Part shown: positions 34,853 through 47,545 of the stretch, piece after piece
How the letters are laid out: the number at the start of each line of letters is the position of its first letter
Numbering within the stretch: position 1 is the first letter of the stretch
The notes under the pieces: generated by a model
The model's input: only the letters and a program-made list of their open reading frames with translations
What the model was told of the DNA's origin: nothing
Database searches by the model: none
Assembly (NCBI GenBank): GCA_030062745.1
Contig: CP099848.1
Coordinates: forward strand, 22,570,378-22,634,377
Length of the DNA: 64,000 nucleotides
Direction: 5' to 3'
DNA from: Capitulum mitella
Lineage: Eukaryota; Arthropoda; Thecostraca; Pollicipedomorpha; Pollicipedidae
Made by a program: the position numbers and the translations under genes

Positions 34853-35095
34853 TTAGCGCGCGGCGGCGCGTGTAATTTGTCTTTTCCACCACTTCAACAT
34901 TAGAATGCTCCTTATAAACTGTAAAATGACACTGTTTGCTGATTCTGCGCTTTGACTTTTATCTATGGGCAACTTTTGATTCAGAATGATATCGGACGCT
35001 TCCGTCGTCATGCGAAAATGCCTGGCATGATCTTTCGGATTATTTCTTAGATCTCTCACTATGCCAGTGCTCCTGTCCTCTTTCCGGTGTGCGAG
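34853..35095 (-). pseudogene. PIF/Harbinger-like transposase relic
   Basis: The minus-strand frame contains RKEDRSTGIVRDLRNNPKDH followed by ARHFRMTTEASD (about 35090-34985). Harbinger/HARBI1 transposases carry a very similar N-terminal segment, with a basic lead, then L-R-N-D-P...H...(Y/H)-F-R-M-(S/T)...F-D. Downstream residues (QFIRSILML) weakly resemble the family's RLA-x-x-LRFL helix. No DDE catalytic domain or terminal repeats were found, so it is a fragment in Wnt5 intron 1. Assignment is from motif recognition only. Confidence 0.4.
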
Positions 35096-35239
35096 AACGG
35101 CCTCTTTGACGCCACAAGACCAATGCCATGAGGTGGAGATATCCAGCATACAGATTCCAGTATATATATCCAGCCCTTTGTACTTCTTTAGGACGTTCGC
35201 GCTGCATTCATTACGAGAAGTGAACTGCACACTCCTAGG

Positions 35240-37615
35240 TACTAGAGCAGTTCGTAATTCGTCTGTGCGCAGATCCAGTGTTTGTTAGGTCTCAGCTTCA
35301 CGAACCAGCCCGCCGAAGTCCGGGCCCGGGTGGCCACGTGGAGCCACCACTGATCGCAGTCGAGCTGAGACGCGCCAGGTCACCTGGACCGGCGCAGGCG
35401 CTACGGGAAAACGTCATCCCATTCGCAGACTGGCGTGGGGCTACTAACAGGCAACGTGTCCGTGAGTCTGCCATGGGCTTCGGACATATTCGGCTGCAGG
35501 TGTGACCTGGTCTTGTGTGTGACGCGAAAGAAGAGCTCTGTGGCATTGCTTGTGACCGTCACCTCTGTGCTTCTTCCATCTTAACAATATGTAGCTTACA
35601 GATGTCGGTGAACGTCTTTTCCGGTGAAACAGACGGCATGTGGTTGTCTCTGGTTATCAGAATTTTGAAGTCCACAGCGAGATGCCCATTTATGACAAAG
35701 TTTGTTGTTACGCCCAACCACTCAAACATGTTGGCATTTCGAGAAACGACGCTGGATAAGGGCTGGAACTGATAACGGAATGTTGTGGAAACTCGTGCTA
35801 GAAATGTAAATTACACCTTGTCCGTGAGGAAACTTCTGGTGTCTGGCAAATGTGGTTCAAAAACCGGATTTGAAACAGGAACCGTGTATCCCTAACTTCG
35901 TGCCCGTTGTTTCCAAAGGTTCCTTCATGGGTTATTGCCAACATCGGTATTTAAAAACAGCTAAAACACAAAGCATAGCACTTTTTCAGTTCGCAAACGT
36001 GCCTAATAACCGTCCGTTGTTTTGCAAGGCACCAATTCCACGTGAGGATCACTTTCAAAAGTCCTTCGTCTGCCATCTTTACAAGACTGCGGACCCCACC
36101 GGCGGTCCGTGAGCACGAGACGAGACCGCGACACGTGTGCAAGTGCATGACCACCACATGCTGGAGGGTGCGCCAAATCAGACGCTGCGGTTTCCTGAAT
36201 GGGCGGGTGTATCGGATGTCATGTCTGCTGAGCGTCACGGGTGGTCTTGCGTCAGGCGTCACGGTACGCCGCTGAGGGCGTCTGATTGGACCGCGACCCG
36301 GGGCTTCAGCATAACGTGCCGACCGTCGACCGTTTACGGCCGTGAAGGGTAGAAAACCTAAGGTCAGAGACAGAAGATCTGGAAAAGGACCGCAACCATC
36401 TCTCCCAGAGCTACGTTCGAAACGATCCGAAACGTAATATCTTAGGGAGTCCTTTTGGCATGTGGTGACCTTGCGCGGCCAGGATCAGCGGCCTCTTTTT
36501 CAGCGGCGAAGATAGCAAGGTACACGCACTGTCAACGGAAACTTTGCGAGAGAGGACAGACATTCGTGTGAGCGGTTGTACTGTCCAGGGTGATTCGACT
36601 AAACGCGCTGTGCCATTAACGTTTTAAGCGGCTCAGCTTACGCGCCAAAATTGGTCTTTAATGCCTAATTTAATGGCTCCTGCTCACATGGCTGTGTGAG
36701 TGGATGCCCTTGTGCAAATCAAAAATAGCTTGCCAGTTGGAGATGTGTATTATTCCTGTTTGCTTATTACGTTTGGAAAAGGCTGCACAAATGCCCACGA
36801 GCGCTCACGCAAGAAGTGAAGATAAACTTAAAGGAAGTGATCACGAGTATACGTGAGAAGTTTTCAGGGTCTCGGGACGCCGAATAAAATTCCTCAACAT
36901 CAGACAGGTACAAAGAATTACGAGAACAGTGGATCAAATTCACTGTACAGATAGATTCATAAATAACTGACGATGATATCCGTTCAATTCCATCACCATT
37001 TGTTCTTTGACGTTCATTTGCACTTAAACTCGAGAAAGTATCACTTTCTGTCAATTTCTGTCATTTGTTCAGATCTGGGAGGTCATCCGTTGACTTGAAA
37101 TACCAGTCTCGAGATCTCGTCGCGCGTTTTTTTTTTCACAAGCTGTTTTTTTTCCGCGACGCTCTAGGCCGCACAGTGTGGAAATGGCCGGAGGTCGTAC
37201 CGCCTGCCGCTTTACGTCCGCATGATGCAGAAAAAGTTAAACATAGTTACTGTTATAATCAACGAAGTAAACAGCGCGCTAAAACGCATTCTCTTATTAT
37301 ATCGGGTCCATGTTGGAAAAACGCACACGAAAAGAAAGATGAAGAAATTTAATTCGGCATTCTGCGAGACTCGTTTTTCAATAGCATCATATTTACAGTC
37401 CCAAAATCATAGTATCCAAAACCATGGCCTTTCAGAAAATATACAATGTTTATATGGCGTACCCCTGAAAGTGCCTCTTGCACGCGCCACATTAAACAAA
37501 AACATTGAATAACGAAGAAAACATTGAACGAAACAAACGTTACACTCGTGATATCACCGACGCGGATATCACAGGCGACGACATAAAGGTTGACCACACC
37601 GTCCACCCATAATAG
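35240..37615. other. no recognised gene
   Basis: Open frames exist (for example 35278-35546, 36042-36352, 37222-37512) but none shows a known domain or matches the Wnt family. Confidence 0.3.
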
Positions 37616-38830
37616 GATTGAGTTGCTCGTGTTTCGAACGTTTCTCTGGTCCGCACGCCAGCCGCCATGTGATGTCAGCGCCGGTTAGCCAATAGGTTTC
37701 ACACCTGGTGTTCTGCGTCCATTGGCGCTGGCTTTCAGTGGGGCTTTTCTAGGACGGAGCCTTTTTTATTCTCAGACATGAAAGGAGCTCGACAGGTGGA
37801 AAGCGGACCGTTGGAACTAACGCACGTGCGCTACCCGTGGATGACAGCGCACCCCTGTCAGAGGAGGAACGCTCGCTCGTGGCCAGGAGTCGGAAGCTCC
37901 TCTTCAGACGACAGAGCACAGCCGGCTCCGCAGCTTGTACCGAACAGCACGCGGCGAGTCAGCTCGCCGACGCCTTCGAATGATTAACTTTCAGGTTCTG
38001 GAGCCAGATATGGTTCGAGATTGAGGCGAGGCGGCGTAGTTCCTAGTTGTCCGTGTACAGCGCCGAGCCGTGCCGCCCGTGACAGGGCTGCACCCATATG
38101 TAACCGAACTCAACTGTCTAACGTCTCGCAGCACCGAGCTGAACCGGCCAGGATTTTCTCGCGATTCGAAAAAGAGCGATAACTGATTCAGCTCGTGCCC
38201 CAGGTCCGGCCCCTGCCTTACGTTTCCCGGCGAAGAGCCGGGCTCGTAATGAGAGACCGAGGTGGAAATGATCAGCAACGGCTCATTCCCACCCGGGCCG
38301 AACGTGCTCACCGTCTGCACGTCCCTTCATCAGGGGGATTAATGACGGCACGCTCTGGCAGCAGCCGGTCAGAACGACTCCGGTCATTTCACATCGCCAC
38401 AAGGCCGCGCCGGTTTGCAGGGCGCTGCATTGAAAACTGGTGGCCGAGATGAGAGTCTGAAAGAAACTGGTGGCTGAAATGAGTGTTTGAATGAAGAGAG
38501 CTGCCCTTCATCGTTAAGTAATGGTACATTTCATTTTCGCCCGAATTCAGCCGCATACACGCACAACAGATTTCCTCGCTCGCACCTGCAGGCGGCGAAT
38601 GATCGCATGGCTGAGTGCCGGCGGGATATGTCAGATCGGTGACGGCTCAGTGCGCCCTCAGCCGGACCGGTGCCGGGACAGGCCTGGTGACCGTTCACGG
38701 CGGGCGTCTGGCGTCTGGGGGCCACCTGTATCGCCGTGTTATGACAATCGGAGTGTCGGCTCCCCGGTCGTCAGGTGACTGTGGGGAGGCATGCTTCCGG
38801 TTTCGCCCGTACCGAGAAGACGGCTGAGTG
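37616..38830. other. GC-rich block in intron 1
   Basis: Two CpG-rich patches (about 37640-37990 and 38170-38830). A local duplication of GAAA(A/C)TGGTGGC(C/T)GA(G/A)ATGAG is seen at 38432 and 38463. No exon is recognised. Confidence 0.35.
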
Positions 38831-40370
38831 CAAAGCAGAGGCTAGATAATGAGTGCCAGTGGCGGTCTGCAACGCCCCTCTTCATGGATCTTCCGAACCG
38901 GGCAGGAGTTCCAACGAAACTTCATTTTACGCATCATCAGCGAGAATCAAGCCGCCTTTGACGGCAACAGAGGCGGGGACGGCGTGTTGACCGTCTGAGA
39001 CCGGAGCCCGGACAACACGATCGCGGTCCTAGTCGGCCAACCACGACGGGTTCGTCAGCTTTTCGCATGGTGACTTGTTGACCATTTTACCGACGCATCC
39101 AATGCTGCGCAATCAGAGGTCAAGAAACTGTTTGGTGCGCTGCCTTTCGCGAACCAAAACCAATTTTTTGCTACCTAGGCCCGCTTTCGATGTATAAGGG
39201 CAGTACACTTCTCCAGTAGCGTGCATGCGGCCGATAGAATTCAAGTAAGTACTTGCCAGCTGCCAGCCCCTAGCAAGCACCTCGCCATTTTTTCTACAGC
39301 AATAAGCATGCAGCCACCTGGTAGCGCCAGACAATGTGTCATGTCCCGTCACCTGGGAGCAGGGGCTTTTCTAGCTTGAAACCCAACACTGTACTACTTT
39401 TTTGTACTTATCACAATTTGCACCATTGTAGGGACGATGGTTAACAATTAAATAACAAAACGATGATGTGCAAAATGTGTCAACGAAGATAGCGCGATAG
39501 GAATGCAAAATTCGGACTGAGTGATAGGTTGCCACGGTTTTATTAAACATTATCCTTAGCGCAACACGAAGCAGCCAGTACGATATGCTCAGTAAACACA
39601 GAGTTGGAGTTATACGATTTTGTCCATGTCAATAATGGAGGTGGTAAGGAGGTGTGAGCAGAGACCTGGCGGGAAAGACAGAAAGTATAGGTACCCAAGC
39701 ACAGGACTAAATATTGGTTTGCCACGGAAACCGGGTTAAGCGGCGTTAATGTCACGAGGTGAAGACGATTCATCGCAGTTTTTTAAATGAACGACCTGTT
39801 TTTTTTGCATTATTGACTGATGTTTGCTGAATGGCTAAATTGACTGAATCGCTATCCTAGTCCACACATTCCAGACTACCATGGGAACGAGCAGGCAACT
39901 TTCTTGACCTCTGGGCGTAATATTACGCGTGTGATTTACGTCGTACCAGCGTAGCAATGTCATGCACCGGGTAAAACAGATTTTGCATTTTCAGATACGT
40001 GCATACGGTCGCAAAAGAAGCCGCAACAACTAAATATCAACTCATTCCAAATGACCTACATTCACCAACCGTTCCTCGGCTTCTGAGAGCAATGGCAAAT
40101 GGCTACATTTAGCTTCTTTAAAGAAATGGTCGACTTGGTCGCAAACGAGGTAGGCTGCATTCTGTCGACATATAGGCACAAGTCTGGTCACAGGGATAAA
40201 AATTTTTGGAGAAAAATTGTCCAGAGACGTGCGCGGAACATAAAATGAACACCCATGAATTACTGTAGTTTTGTGCGCTTATTGCCCTTAGTTAAAATCT
40301 GGGCTAAATGTTTTACGCAGCCCGTCAAGAGGACTCAGGTACTGTTTTGAGATCAGCTGCTGCCGCACTT
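38831..40370. other. no recognised gene
   Basis: Nothing could be supported here. Confidence 0.35.
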
Positions 40371-40375
40371 GATAT

Positions 40376-40655
40376 GCGTGGTAGTCAGTAGGTTGGGCAC
40401 CTCAGTCCGGTACCCAGCAGGCCCCGGGTTCGAGCCCCGGAAACGGCGTCTGTATTTGGCCCAAGACGACCAAAGGAGTCGGCTTTTCATGGGAAAGCCA
40501 TGTCGTGAAACTGCGCTCCGTGACAGAGATCCTCAAGCGACGCCTGGTTTGGTACCTAGAGCAGAAATACTCCGTAAGCCTGGATAGCGGGCCAAGGCTG
40601 CCGCAACAAGCTCGGCCTAGCGTGGACTCGAGTCGCAGCGCTACCCAGTTCAACA
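40376..40655 (+). mobile_element. tRNA-derived SINE or tRNA pseudogene
   Basis: A perfect T-arm, CCGGG-TTCGAGC-CCCGG (about 40427-40443, the B box), is preceded by an A-box-like TGGTAGTCAGTAGG at about 40379. The acceptor and anticodon arms do not close, so it is not a functional tRNA gene. About 200 bp of unrelated sequence follows, as in a SINE body; its 3' end and target duplication were not found. Confidence 0.55.
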
Positions 40656-40659
40656 CGTG

Positions 40660-42235
40660 CGAGCTAAATCTGTGAACATAACAAGTCCACTAGATGGATG
40701 TTTTAACTGTTATCTTTCTGGCTGCCCGTTATCACTGAACGCACCTCCTGCGTCAGGAGAGATGGGACAACGTAGGGACATTTCAGACTCATCCAGTTTT
40801 TTCACGCACTGCACCCTGCAATTATCGTCCATGTCTTTGTGGGAATGCAGTACAAAGAAGCCCGTTGCTAATCTGATCCCAGTTTAGATAGAGCAGCTAT
40901 TTTCTCACATTAGGGAACAGTTTTTGTCAGTTAAGCAATATATGAGATGAATAAATCTTCTTTACTCATAACCCGACCTACCAAGGTACGTCATAAGGGT
41001 GAAAATACTGGGCGATGCAAAATAACTACCGCATTATGCCATTACTGTCGAATATCTGGATCTGATTACCCGAAACGACGTGGTTCATGCCTTAATTTTA
41101 TCACAGGTAATTTGTTGCTTGCAGGCTCAATGGATTAATGCCGGGCCAGGTGTGCATTTTACCTCGTGAATATGAGCGATATCAGGCATCTACGCGTTAT
41201 TAATATTGTCTGTTGTGGCTACTTAAACCGAACCTCATGATCTTACATTAATCAGCCTGAGACTTCCACAGGGGTGGTTACCTTTTTTTCAGGTCTCTGC
41301 ATTTGCTGTTGAGCGCTAAAAATCTGTCAAGCTTCCAAGATGTTTGTGAGCCGATCTGGTGTGTCGCGATATTTGACAAACCAGAAATGGCGTTTCTTTC
41401 ATTGGCAATTATTTTTCGTTGAAAGCTTCAGACGCGCAGTGCCGATCTTCCGGCGTCACAGGTGCGGGAACGGCGCGTGCCAGTGGGTAATTACAATCCA
41501 CGTTCTTGTTGTCCACATTAAGTCTGTTACGTTCCATGGGAAGGATCGCCTCAGAATAACCCATGACCCTCTCCCCACACAATACTTTTTAGCGTTCCTG
41601 TGATTGCGTTCAGCATTGTAGAATAACAGATATGATCACTTTTACTTTCTCTAAGTTTTGTACGTCCCAAATCATTTTTGGGCTTAACGTCTATTTTACT
41701 TTATCAGGCCCATCTAATGGTTTCTGCTTCCGGCGTAATCTAGCTTCATGATACATAGAGCATACACATCTTGGGTATGTAAATGTGTAAATCATTTCGC
41801 GTCGATTACAGATGAAAGTCTAATCCTCAGTCCCACAGACAATTCGTCCAGGGTTCTACAGAAGCATACACATAATTTTCGACACCCTCACCCAACAGCA
41901 TTCCTTACATATCCATGATATGTGTAAACATGTAGGTACCTTCACCCAGACCGGCAGGATGAATCAGGCCTAGCAGAAGAAACGACGCTTTCAAAGACAG
42001 TCATCGTCTGTACCTGTTTTTGAACAGTTCCTTCAGCCATCCAGTCCAAGAAACGAGCATTTCCCATGTAACCAATAAAATGTTCATGACGGCTGTTGTA
42101 CCAGCCTGCATCCGTTGCCAGACGGGCCAATTTTGGATGGTGTCAGTACAACAGGGATGAACTGAAGCGTGACCATTTACGGCAATTAAAATCAAATCAG
42201 GTCGTATAAGACCAATTCGTGCTGGAATTTCCGCC
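40660..42235. other. no recognised gene
   Basis: Overlapping minus-strand frames at 41942-42237 might be a frameshifted transposase remnant, but I could not name a family. Confidence 0.3.
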
Positions 42236-42239
42236 ATTC

Positions 42240-43655
42240 GTCGTTTGATGAGTTTTCCAAGGCACGGACAGCCGGAGCCGATTCGTAATGGGTTCCTCTT
42301 TTTGTGGAAGTTCGGAGCCAGTGTGTGCCGGTGCCGTGCTGTCCAAGCGAGCCGCCCGCCGGCCAGCTGGCCTGAGCCGCCGCCGCCGCCGCCGCCGCCG
42401 CCGCCCGCCGCCCCTCCCGCCTCGGAACGTTCCGCTCCGGCTCCACGACTTCAGCGGCGGCGGCTGGTTAACGAGGCCCTTTAAAATTCGATCAGACGTC
42501 GCAGAGCGCGCGTACGGATGGATGGCGACTAATGACGGCCTGTTCCGGGGGCCGGCCGGCGCACACCTTCACAGGGGTTCGGTGCAGCCTCACGCGGCCA
42601 GAGCCCGGCGTTTCCTGTTGACGTCGAGACACTGTTGTTCGACGAAAGTTTCCGCGTGCCTGACGACCTGAAGTCCCTTCAAAAAGCAAAGGAGAAAATT
42701 TCGCGGCGAGCGACGGCGCGGTTCGCTTAGCTCAGACAGCGTGGAAGCATTTAATTGGACTCCATTTTGCGTCCGAAAGGGAGCTCTGCACCTGATCAAA
42801 GCTCCACGCTCGCGAGCTTCTGCGTCGTCCGGCACGGTGCGCAGTCGGCTGTCCGACCGTCGGCAGCGGTGGCCGGCGCTGTCTGCCGGCCACCGACTCG
42901 ACGGCTCTGCGGTGACTGACACCGGCTCGTTATGTTAATGAGTGTCCGTCGCCGGCGGCGGTCGTCACGCGCCACCGTCACGGCGGCGGCAGCCGGGTCC
43001 ACCGGAGGCAGCCAGGTCCACTGGAGGTAGACGGGTCCAGCATAGGCAGCCGGGTTCAGTGGAGGCAGCCGGATGTCAGGGAGAACACGCGGCAACTGAG
43101 ACTAAGCTCTTGCGAGGAGAGGCACCTGGCCATTAGCAGCTGAACCCGTGTCCAGACTGGTGGAGCCGGTGTCCGGATCCCGCCGTGTCCAGACCGCTGG
43201 TATCCCGCAGCTCTGGCGGCGGCGTCCGGAGGCGGACCGGTGGCGCCCGCCGGCTCCGCCAACGGCCGCCCGGCACGGCATTTGCGGTGCGGAGACGACT
43301 GCGGCGCGTTTTTAATCAGTTCGCATCAGCTCACCGGCGGCATTATTCATGAGACCTGCGGCGACGCTAATGGCGCGCGTCCGAAGCATGGCGGCGATAA
43401 TGGCGCGCGCGTCCAGAGCACGGCACATTTGTCTGCCGCCCATCCTGGCTCGTTAATCGCTCCGTTTACGATCTGTAGTCACGCGAGCGTCGGCCGCGGA
43501 CCGCCACCGGACCGGCTCTGTACCGGCACCGGACTTCCACCGGACCGTCACCGGACCGCCGCTGGGCCGCCGTTGGATCGCCGCTGGCGCTCCAACGCCG
43601 CTGGAGTCCCAACGCCGCTGGAACTCGGCACAGTTGAAGCGAAGCCAGCAGCAGC
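42240..43655. other. CpG-rich block with short minisatellites, intron 1
   Basis: Very GC-rich, with a (GCC)n run at 42376-42404, a 19-bp minisatellite (42988-43082) and degenerate CCACCGGACCG units at about 43495-43630. It has the composition of a CpG island and could be an internal promoter of Wnt5 or of another transcript. No exon with a recognisable product was found. Confidence 0.4.
42988..43082 (+). repeat. 19-bp minisatellite
   Basis: Five units with exact 19-bp steps (42988, 43007, 43026, 43045, 43064), consensus GGCAGCCGGGTCCACTGGA. Confidence 0.85.
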
Positions 43656-43944
43656 GACGCGGGGTCAGCGCCTCTGACACCGAGCTGACACGGAGCCAGT
43701 AGCGCTGGCACAGGGTCGGTAACGGTGACACGGGGTCAGTAACGGCGACAGGGAGTCGTCAGTGTTGACACGAGGTGAACAGCGCTGATATAAGGTCAGC
43801 ATCGATGACACGCGGTCAGCAGCGCTGACGTGGGTCGGTAACGATGACACGTGGTCGGCAGTGGTGGCACGGTTTAGCAGCGATGACACGAGGTCTGCAG
43901 CTTTGACACGGGGCCGGTCACGGCGACATGAGGTCAGATGTGGT
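43656..43944 (+). repeat. 20-bp minisatellite
   Basis: About 14 units of consensus GACACGGGGTCAGCAGCGCT with 19-20-bp spacing and marked divergence; a weaker tail runs to about 44000. Confidence 0.8.
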
Positions 43945-44367
43945 AATGTGTTAGCAGTGACACGTGCTCGCCGGCAGCGGTGTAGGTTTAGCAATGGCCA
44001 AACGTCCATGCTCGTAACAGTGCATAGGGCAGGTACGACGTCTCTGCCACCGTGGATGCGGCCGTCACCAACTTTCAATAATTGTGACATCAGTCCTACA
44101 GCGTTGCAAAAAAGTTATTGCCGAAAAATGTCTGACCACATACATTTTGAAAGCGCTCATTCAGGAAGCTCAGAGCGGATTTGAAAGTGATGCTCTGGAC
44201 ACAGTAGTGTGGAAATGATGCCACTAGCTCAGGATCGGCGTCCTGAGTGTAGCGATATGCTTCCGAGTTTTTGACAACTGGCCTGGCCGCTGGCGAGATG
44301 CTGCCCCAGAAGCTGTTGCCGGCTCTGACAGTTAGGGAAGTGGTGTCCGGTGGAGGGTTTGGAGGGT

Positions 44368-44575
44368 TCTAACAAAGAGTGTTGTTCAGTGGGAAGTTCT
44401 GACCGTGAGGAGAGTGTTGTCCAGTGGAGGGTTCTGACTGTGAGAAGAATGTTGTCCGGTGGAGAGCAGCAGGCGGCTCTGACAGTGAGGAGACTGTTGT
44501 CCGGGGGAGAGCGGCAGGCGGCTCTGACAGTGAGGAGACTGCTGTCCGGTGGAGAGCGGCAGGCGGCTCTGACCC
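44368..44575 (+). repeat. 35/45-bp minisatellite
   Basis: Five units of TTCTGACAGTGAGGAGACTG plus TTGTCCGGTGGAG. The last three (44433, 44478, 44523) have gained a 10-bp step (AGCGGCAGGC-like), giving 45 bp. Open frames here come from the repeat. Confidence 0.8.
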
Positions 44576-44913
44576 AGATGGTCCGGATGCAGCGGCTCCC
44601 GAATCCGGCAGCCAGCTGGCGGCCCGTATTCAGGTTAAATGGCTCGCCTGTGGACATCAGTGCTCAGCCTGGCGGTCCGTCTCGTTACACCGTGTCGCCG
44701 CAGGGTCGGTGCACGGCTCTGTGCTCGGACCGGGTCAGTCGCCTAAAGACCAAAAAGAGGTATCTTCTTTGCCTTACACTGTGTGCGAAAGTTATCAATT
44801 GCTGTTTCTGTGAATGTTAAATCACTTGTTTCAGCTTCTCCGGAGACTTGCACGATTTCTACATTCAGGCAACCCTAGCAGAAAGGCCCTACAGAAGTCG
44901 ACGAAAGTCATAT

Positions 44914-45255
44914 GGGTCCTACAGGACTCCTATAGGAGTTCTGTAGGACAAAAGTCCTATATTATTAGCCCTGTAAGACTTCTGTAGGAGTCTTATAGGA
45001 TAAAGTCCTACATGAGTTATCCTTTAGGACTCCTGTAAGACAGAAGTCCATACGAGAAGTCCTATAGGACTCCTGGAAGAACCCTATAGGACTTAAATGT
45101 TAAAGGACTACGGGTCGTATAGGACAAAAGTCCTACACCAGTCGTCTTACGACTTCTAAGAGTCATATAGGACGACGAATCCTATAGTACTTCTATAGGG
45201 CAAAGGTCCCATAGGAGCCGTATAGAAGTCCTGAAGGCTTCTATAAAAGTCCTAT
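44914..45255. repeat. TCCTATAGGA-type palindromic repeat tract
   Basis: Dense, irregular repeats of AGTCCTATAGGACT, TCCTACAGGACTCC and CTTCTGTAGGA, each near-palindromic, cover about 340 bp. A second tract of the same word family is at 47398-47545. Confidence 0.75.
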
Positions 45256-45479
45256 AGGGTTGCTCACATAGGGTCTGGTTTATATTCAGCAGTGCAGGTA
45301 AATCTGCAGTTCAAACACTTGCATTGCGGTTAATTTAAGCACACGAGAATAGAAAACCCGCAAGATCATCTCTGATGGCTGTATCATTGTCACCGTCTGA
45401 GTTCTGATATCACGACTGCGGTTCCCGCTTGCTAGAGACGACGAAGCTGCCGCCGGTAGCGCCGCGAAGACCACTTGGT

Positions 45480-45860
45480 CTTCTTTTGGTCCGCTGTCTG
45501 TCCCATGATGCGATCCTTGTCCCCATCCCTGGCCCCTGTCGCGGTCCCCTGTCCGAATCCTGTTTCCATCCCTGCTTTCCAGTCCCCTTCCGTGATCCCG
45601 TTCCCCGGTCCTCTGTCCCTGTCTCGGGCTGGGCCCATGTCCCCGCACCCTCTAAATGTTTTTTTTTGTAGCCTTTCCCGACTTCGTTTTGTTTCCACTG
45701 TCTCTTGTTACGCCCCTGGTTCCTGTCACGGTTCGCTGCTCCGTGCCCCAATCATGTCTCCTGTCCAGTTCCTGGTCCACTGTTTTGGTCGGCTGTCTTG
45801 GTCCCCTGACACGGTCCCTCTCCCCATCCTTGGTCCCCGGTTGCGGTCCCTTATCCATGG
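45480..45860 (+). repeat. degenerate C/T-rich minisatellite
   Basis: GGTCCCCTGTCC, GGTCCTCTGTCCCTG and related words recur every 15-25 bp. The overlapping long open frames on both strands reflect this composition. Confidence 0.5.
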
Positions 45861-47300
45861 GTGGAGAATGCGCGGGCGCGGGTGTGGTCTCTGCAACACC
45901 AACTGCAAACGCTGGTGTGACATGTCACACCAACTTTGAGCAGTGATTGTTTCCAAAGCCAGGTGTAGCATGGAACCATCCACACCCCAATTTTATTCAC
46001 ACAGCAGGAACATGCAGATTATGGAACAGTGCCATCATGGAACACTGAAGTCGAGTGGGCGTGCATTGCGTATCGTTTAGCTCGCTGCTCTCTTTAATGC
46101 TGGTTTACACAGTGCTGCGGTGTAAATTTGCAACTGGCGGGGAAACAAACGTTTTTTTCTAAGTGGTTTTCGTTAAAACAGAACACGGAGTAGTTGAAAT
46201 CCGGCGAGGAAATAATGGGTAGGAGGGCAAAAACCGAGTATACGGGACTGACCGGGCTGATCTTTGCCACATCAACTCTCAACGCAATGCTCCTCGCCGG
46301 GGGAAGGGGAGGGGGGTACGCTCGCCTCCTTTATCATGGGACGGAAAGTGTGACAAATCGAGGTTCCCCTATAATAGAAGAACTATGGTGATGACGCGAC
46401 TGAGAATCACATAGATATAGAATCTATATGATCTTTAGCCCGTGGAGGATAGCTCCTTCGGTACCTATATCTACCTTCCATACCAACTGAGGATCAAGCC
46501 ATCAGCTGCTCACACGCTGTAGTATATTCGCAATAGTTAAATTGCATGTGCTGCGTATCGCTGCCTGCTTTGTAGTCTGTGAGAAAAAAACTGCCTAAAG
46601 CAGGATCGAGGTGTATTTAAAGGAAATGACGAACTATTCTGAGTAGAGTAGCTTCATCAGAATTCCTAAAAAGTGGTCGGAAATGCCAAAAATAAAGTTA
46701 GTGATTACTAATTTGGGCGACAAGAACGTCGACCACGGCTGCCAACACCGCAGTCGGCTTCCTTCCATCTGTTCCTGCATCGGCGATTGGGTATATACAA
46801 CACGATAATGATTTTCTTAGGTGGAAAATACATCATAAATCAATTTGGGACCTTACGGTCAGAATTAGTCTCTTATGTTCCAGTTACTGCGGCACTTCAG
46901 CGTGAGCTGCACGACCGCCGACCAATCGATGGGCAGCCACTGCTACCCGCCTTGTACCGGGCATTGGCTATGTAGCTACGTTTTTATGGGCATATTATAT
47001 AGCGACAGCAGCATGCATCAGCTTGAGACCCACACCATCTATATCGGACCGATAATTTGCGATGTTTAGCACCGTCTTCCTGTGTGTTTTACGGCGGCCG
47101 ACCGGCCGCCAAATCCTTGGACGCGTCCCGGCTGTCCAATTGCCGTTGTCACACCTTTTCGGACCGGAGCGTTCTACCTGGTTTAGATAGCTTACGCTCC
47201 ACCCATGTCGCTATCACTGATTCCATAGGCCCCCATCCATGCTTCTCGGTCACCGCCCGCGGTTGGTATACACCTCTGTTTGCCATGCACGCGAACGGCG
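45861..47300. other. no recognised gene
   Basis: No coding or repeat feature could be supported apart from short open frames. Confidence 0.35.
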
Positions 47301-47302
47301 CA

Positions 47303-47372
47303 GGTGTGGCGGAGTGACAGAATGTCTGCCTGTAGAATGTAGATGCTGGGGTGGCGGGTTCGAATTCAGCTC
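47303..47372 (+). mobile_element. tRNA-like SINE head
   Basis: GTGTGGCGGAGTGAC (A-box-like) and GGGTTCGAATTC (B-box-like, about 47356) are spaced as in a tRNA with a long variable arm. The T-arm pairs imperfectly. It directly precedes the CCTATAGG tract, so the two may belong to one retroposon. Confidence 0.45.
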
Positions 47373-47397
47373 TCAGTTTCCGATTTCGCTGTCGGGA

Positions 47398-47545
47398 TTT
47401 CCTATAGGACTGTCCTATAGATTTCCTGCATGTTTCCTATAGGCGGCCTATGGGTTTCCTATAGGCTTGCTATAGGCGTCCTATGGGATTGTTACACATT
47501 GTCCCATACAAATGACACAGGCTGTCCTACTGGATCCCATAGGAC
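47398..47545. repeat. CCTATAGG-type palindromic repeat tract, copy 2
   Basis: TTTCCTATAGGACTGTCCTA, TTTCCTATAGGCGGCCTATG and TGGATCCCATAGGACTTC repeat the same palindromic word as 44914-45255. Confidence 0.7.

Noticed and set aside
40376-40450. Functional tRNA gene
   Set aside because: The T-arm is perfect but acceptor and anticodon arms do not pair, so a SINE head is more likely.
41942-42237. Overlapping minus-strand frames as a transposase relic
   Set aside because: No motif of a named family could be identified.
42245-42484. Pro/Ala-rich open frames across the (GCC)n run as an exon
   Set aside because: The homopolymer stretches come from the trinucleotide repeat; no flanking domain supports coding.
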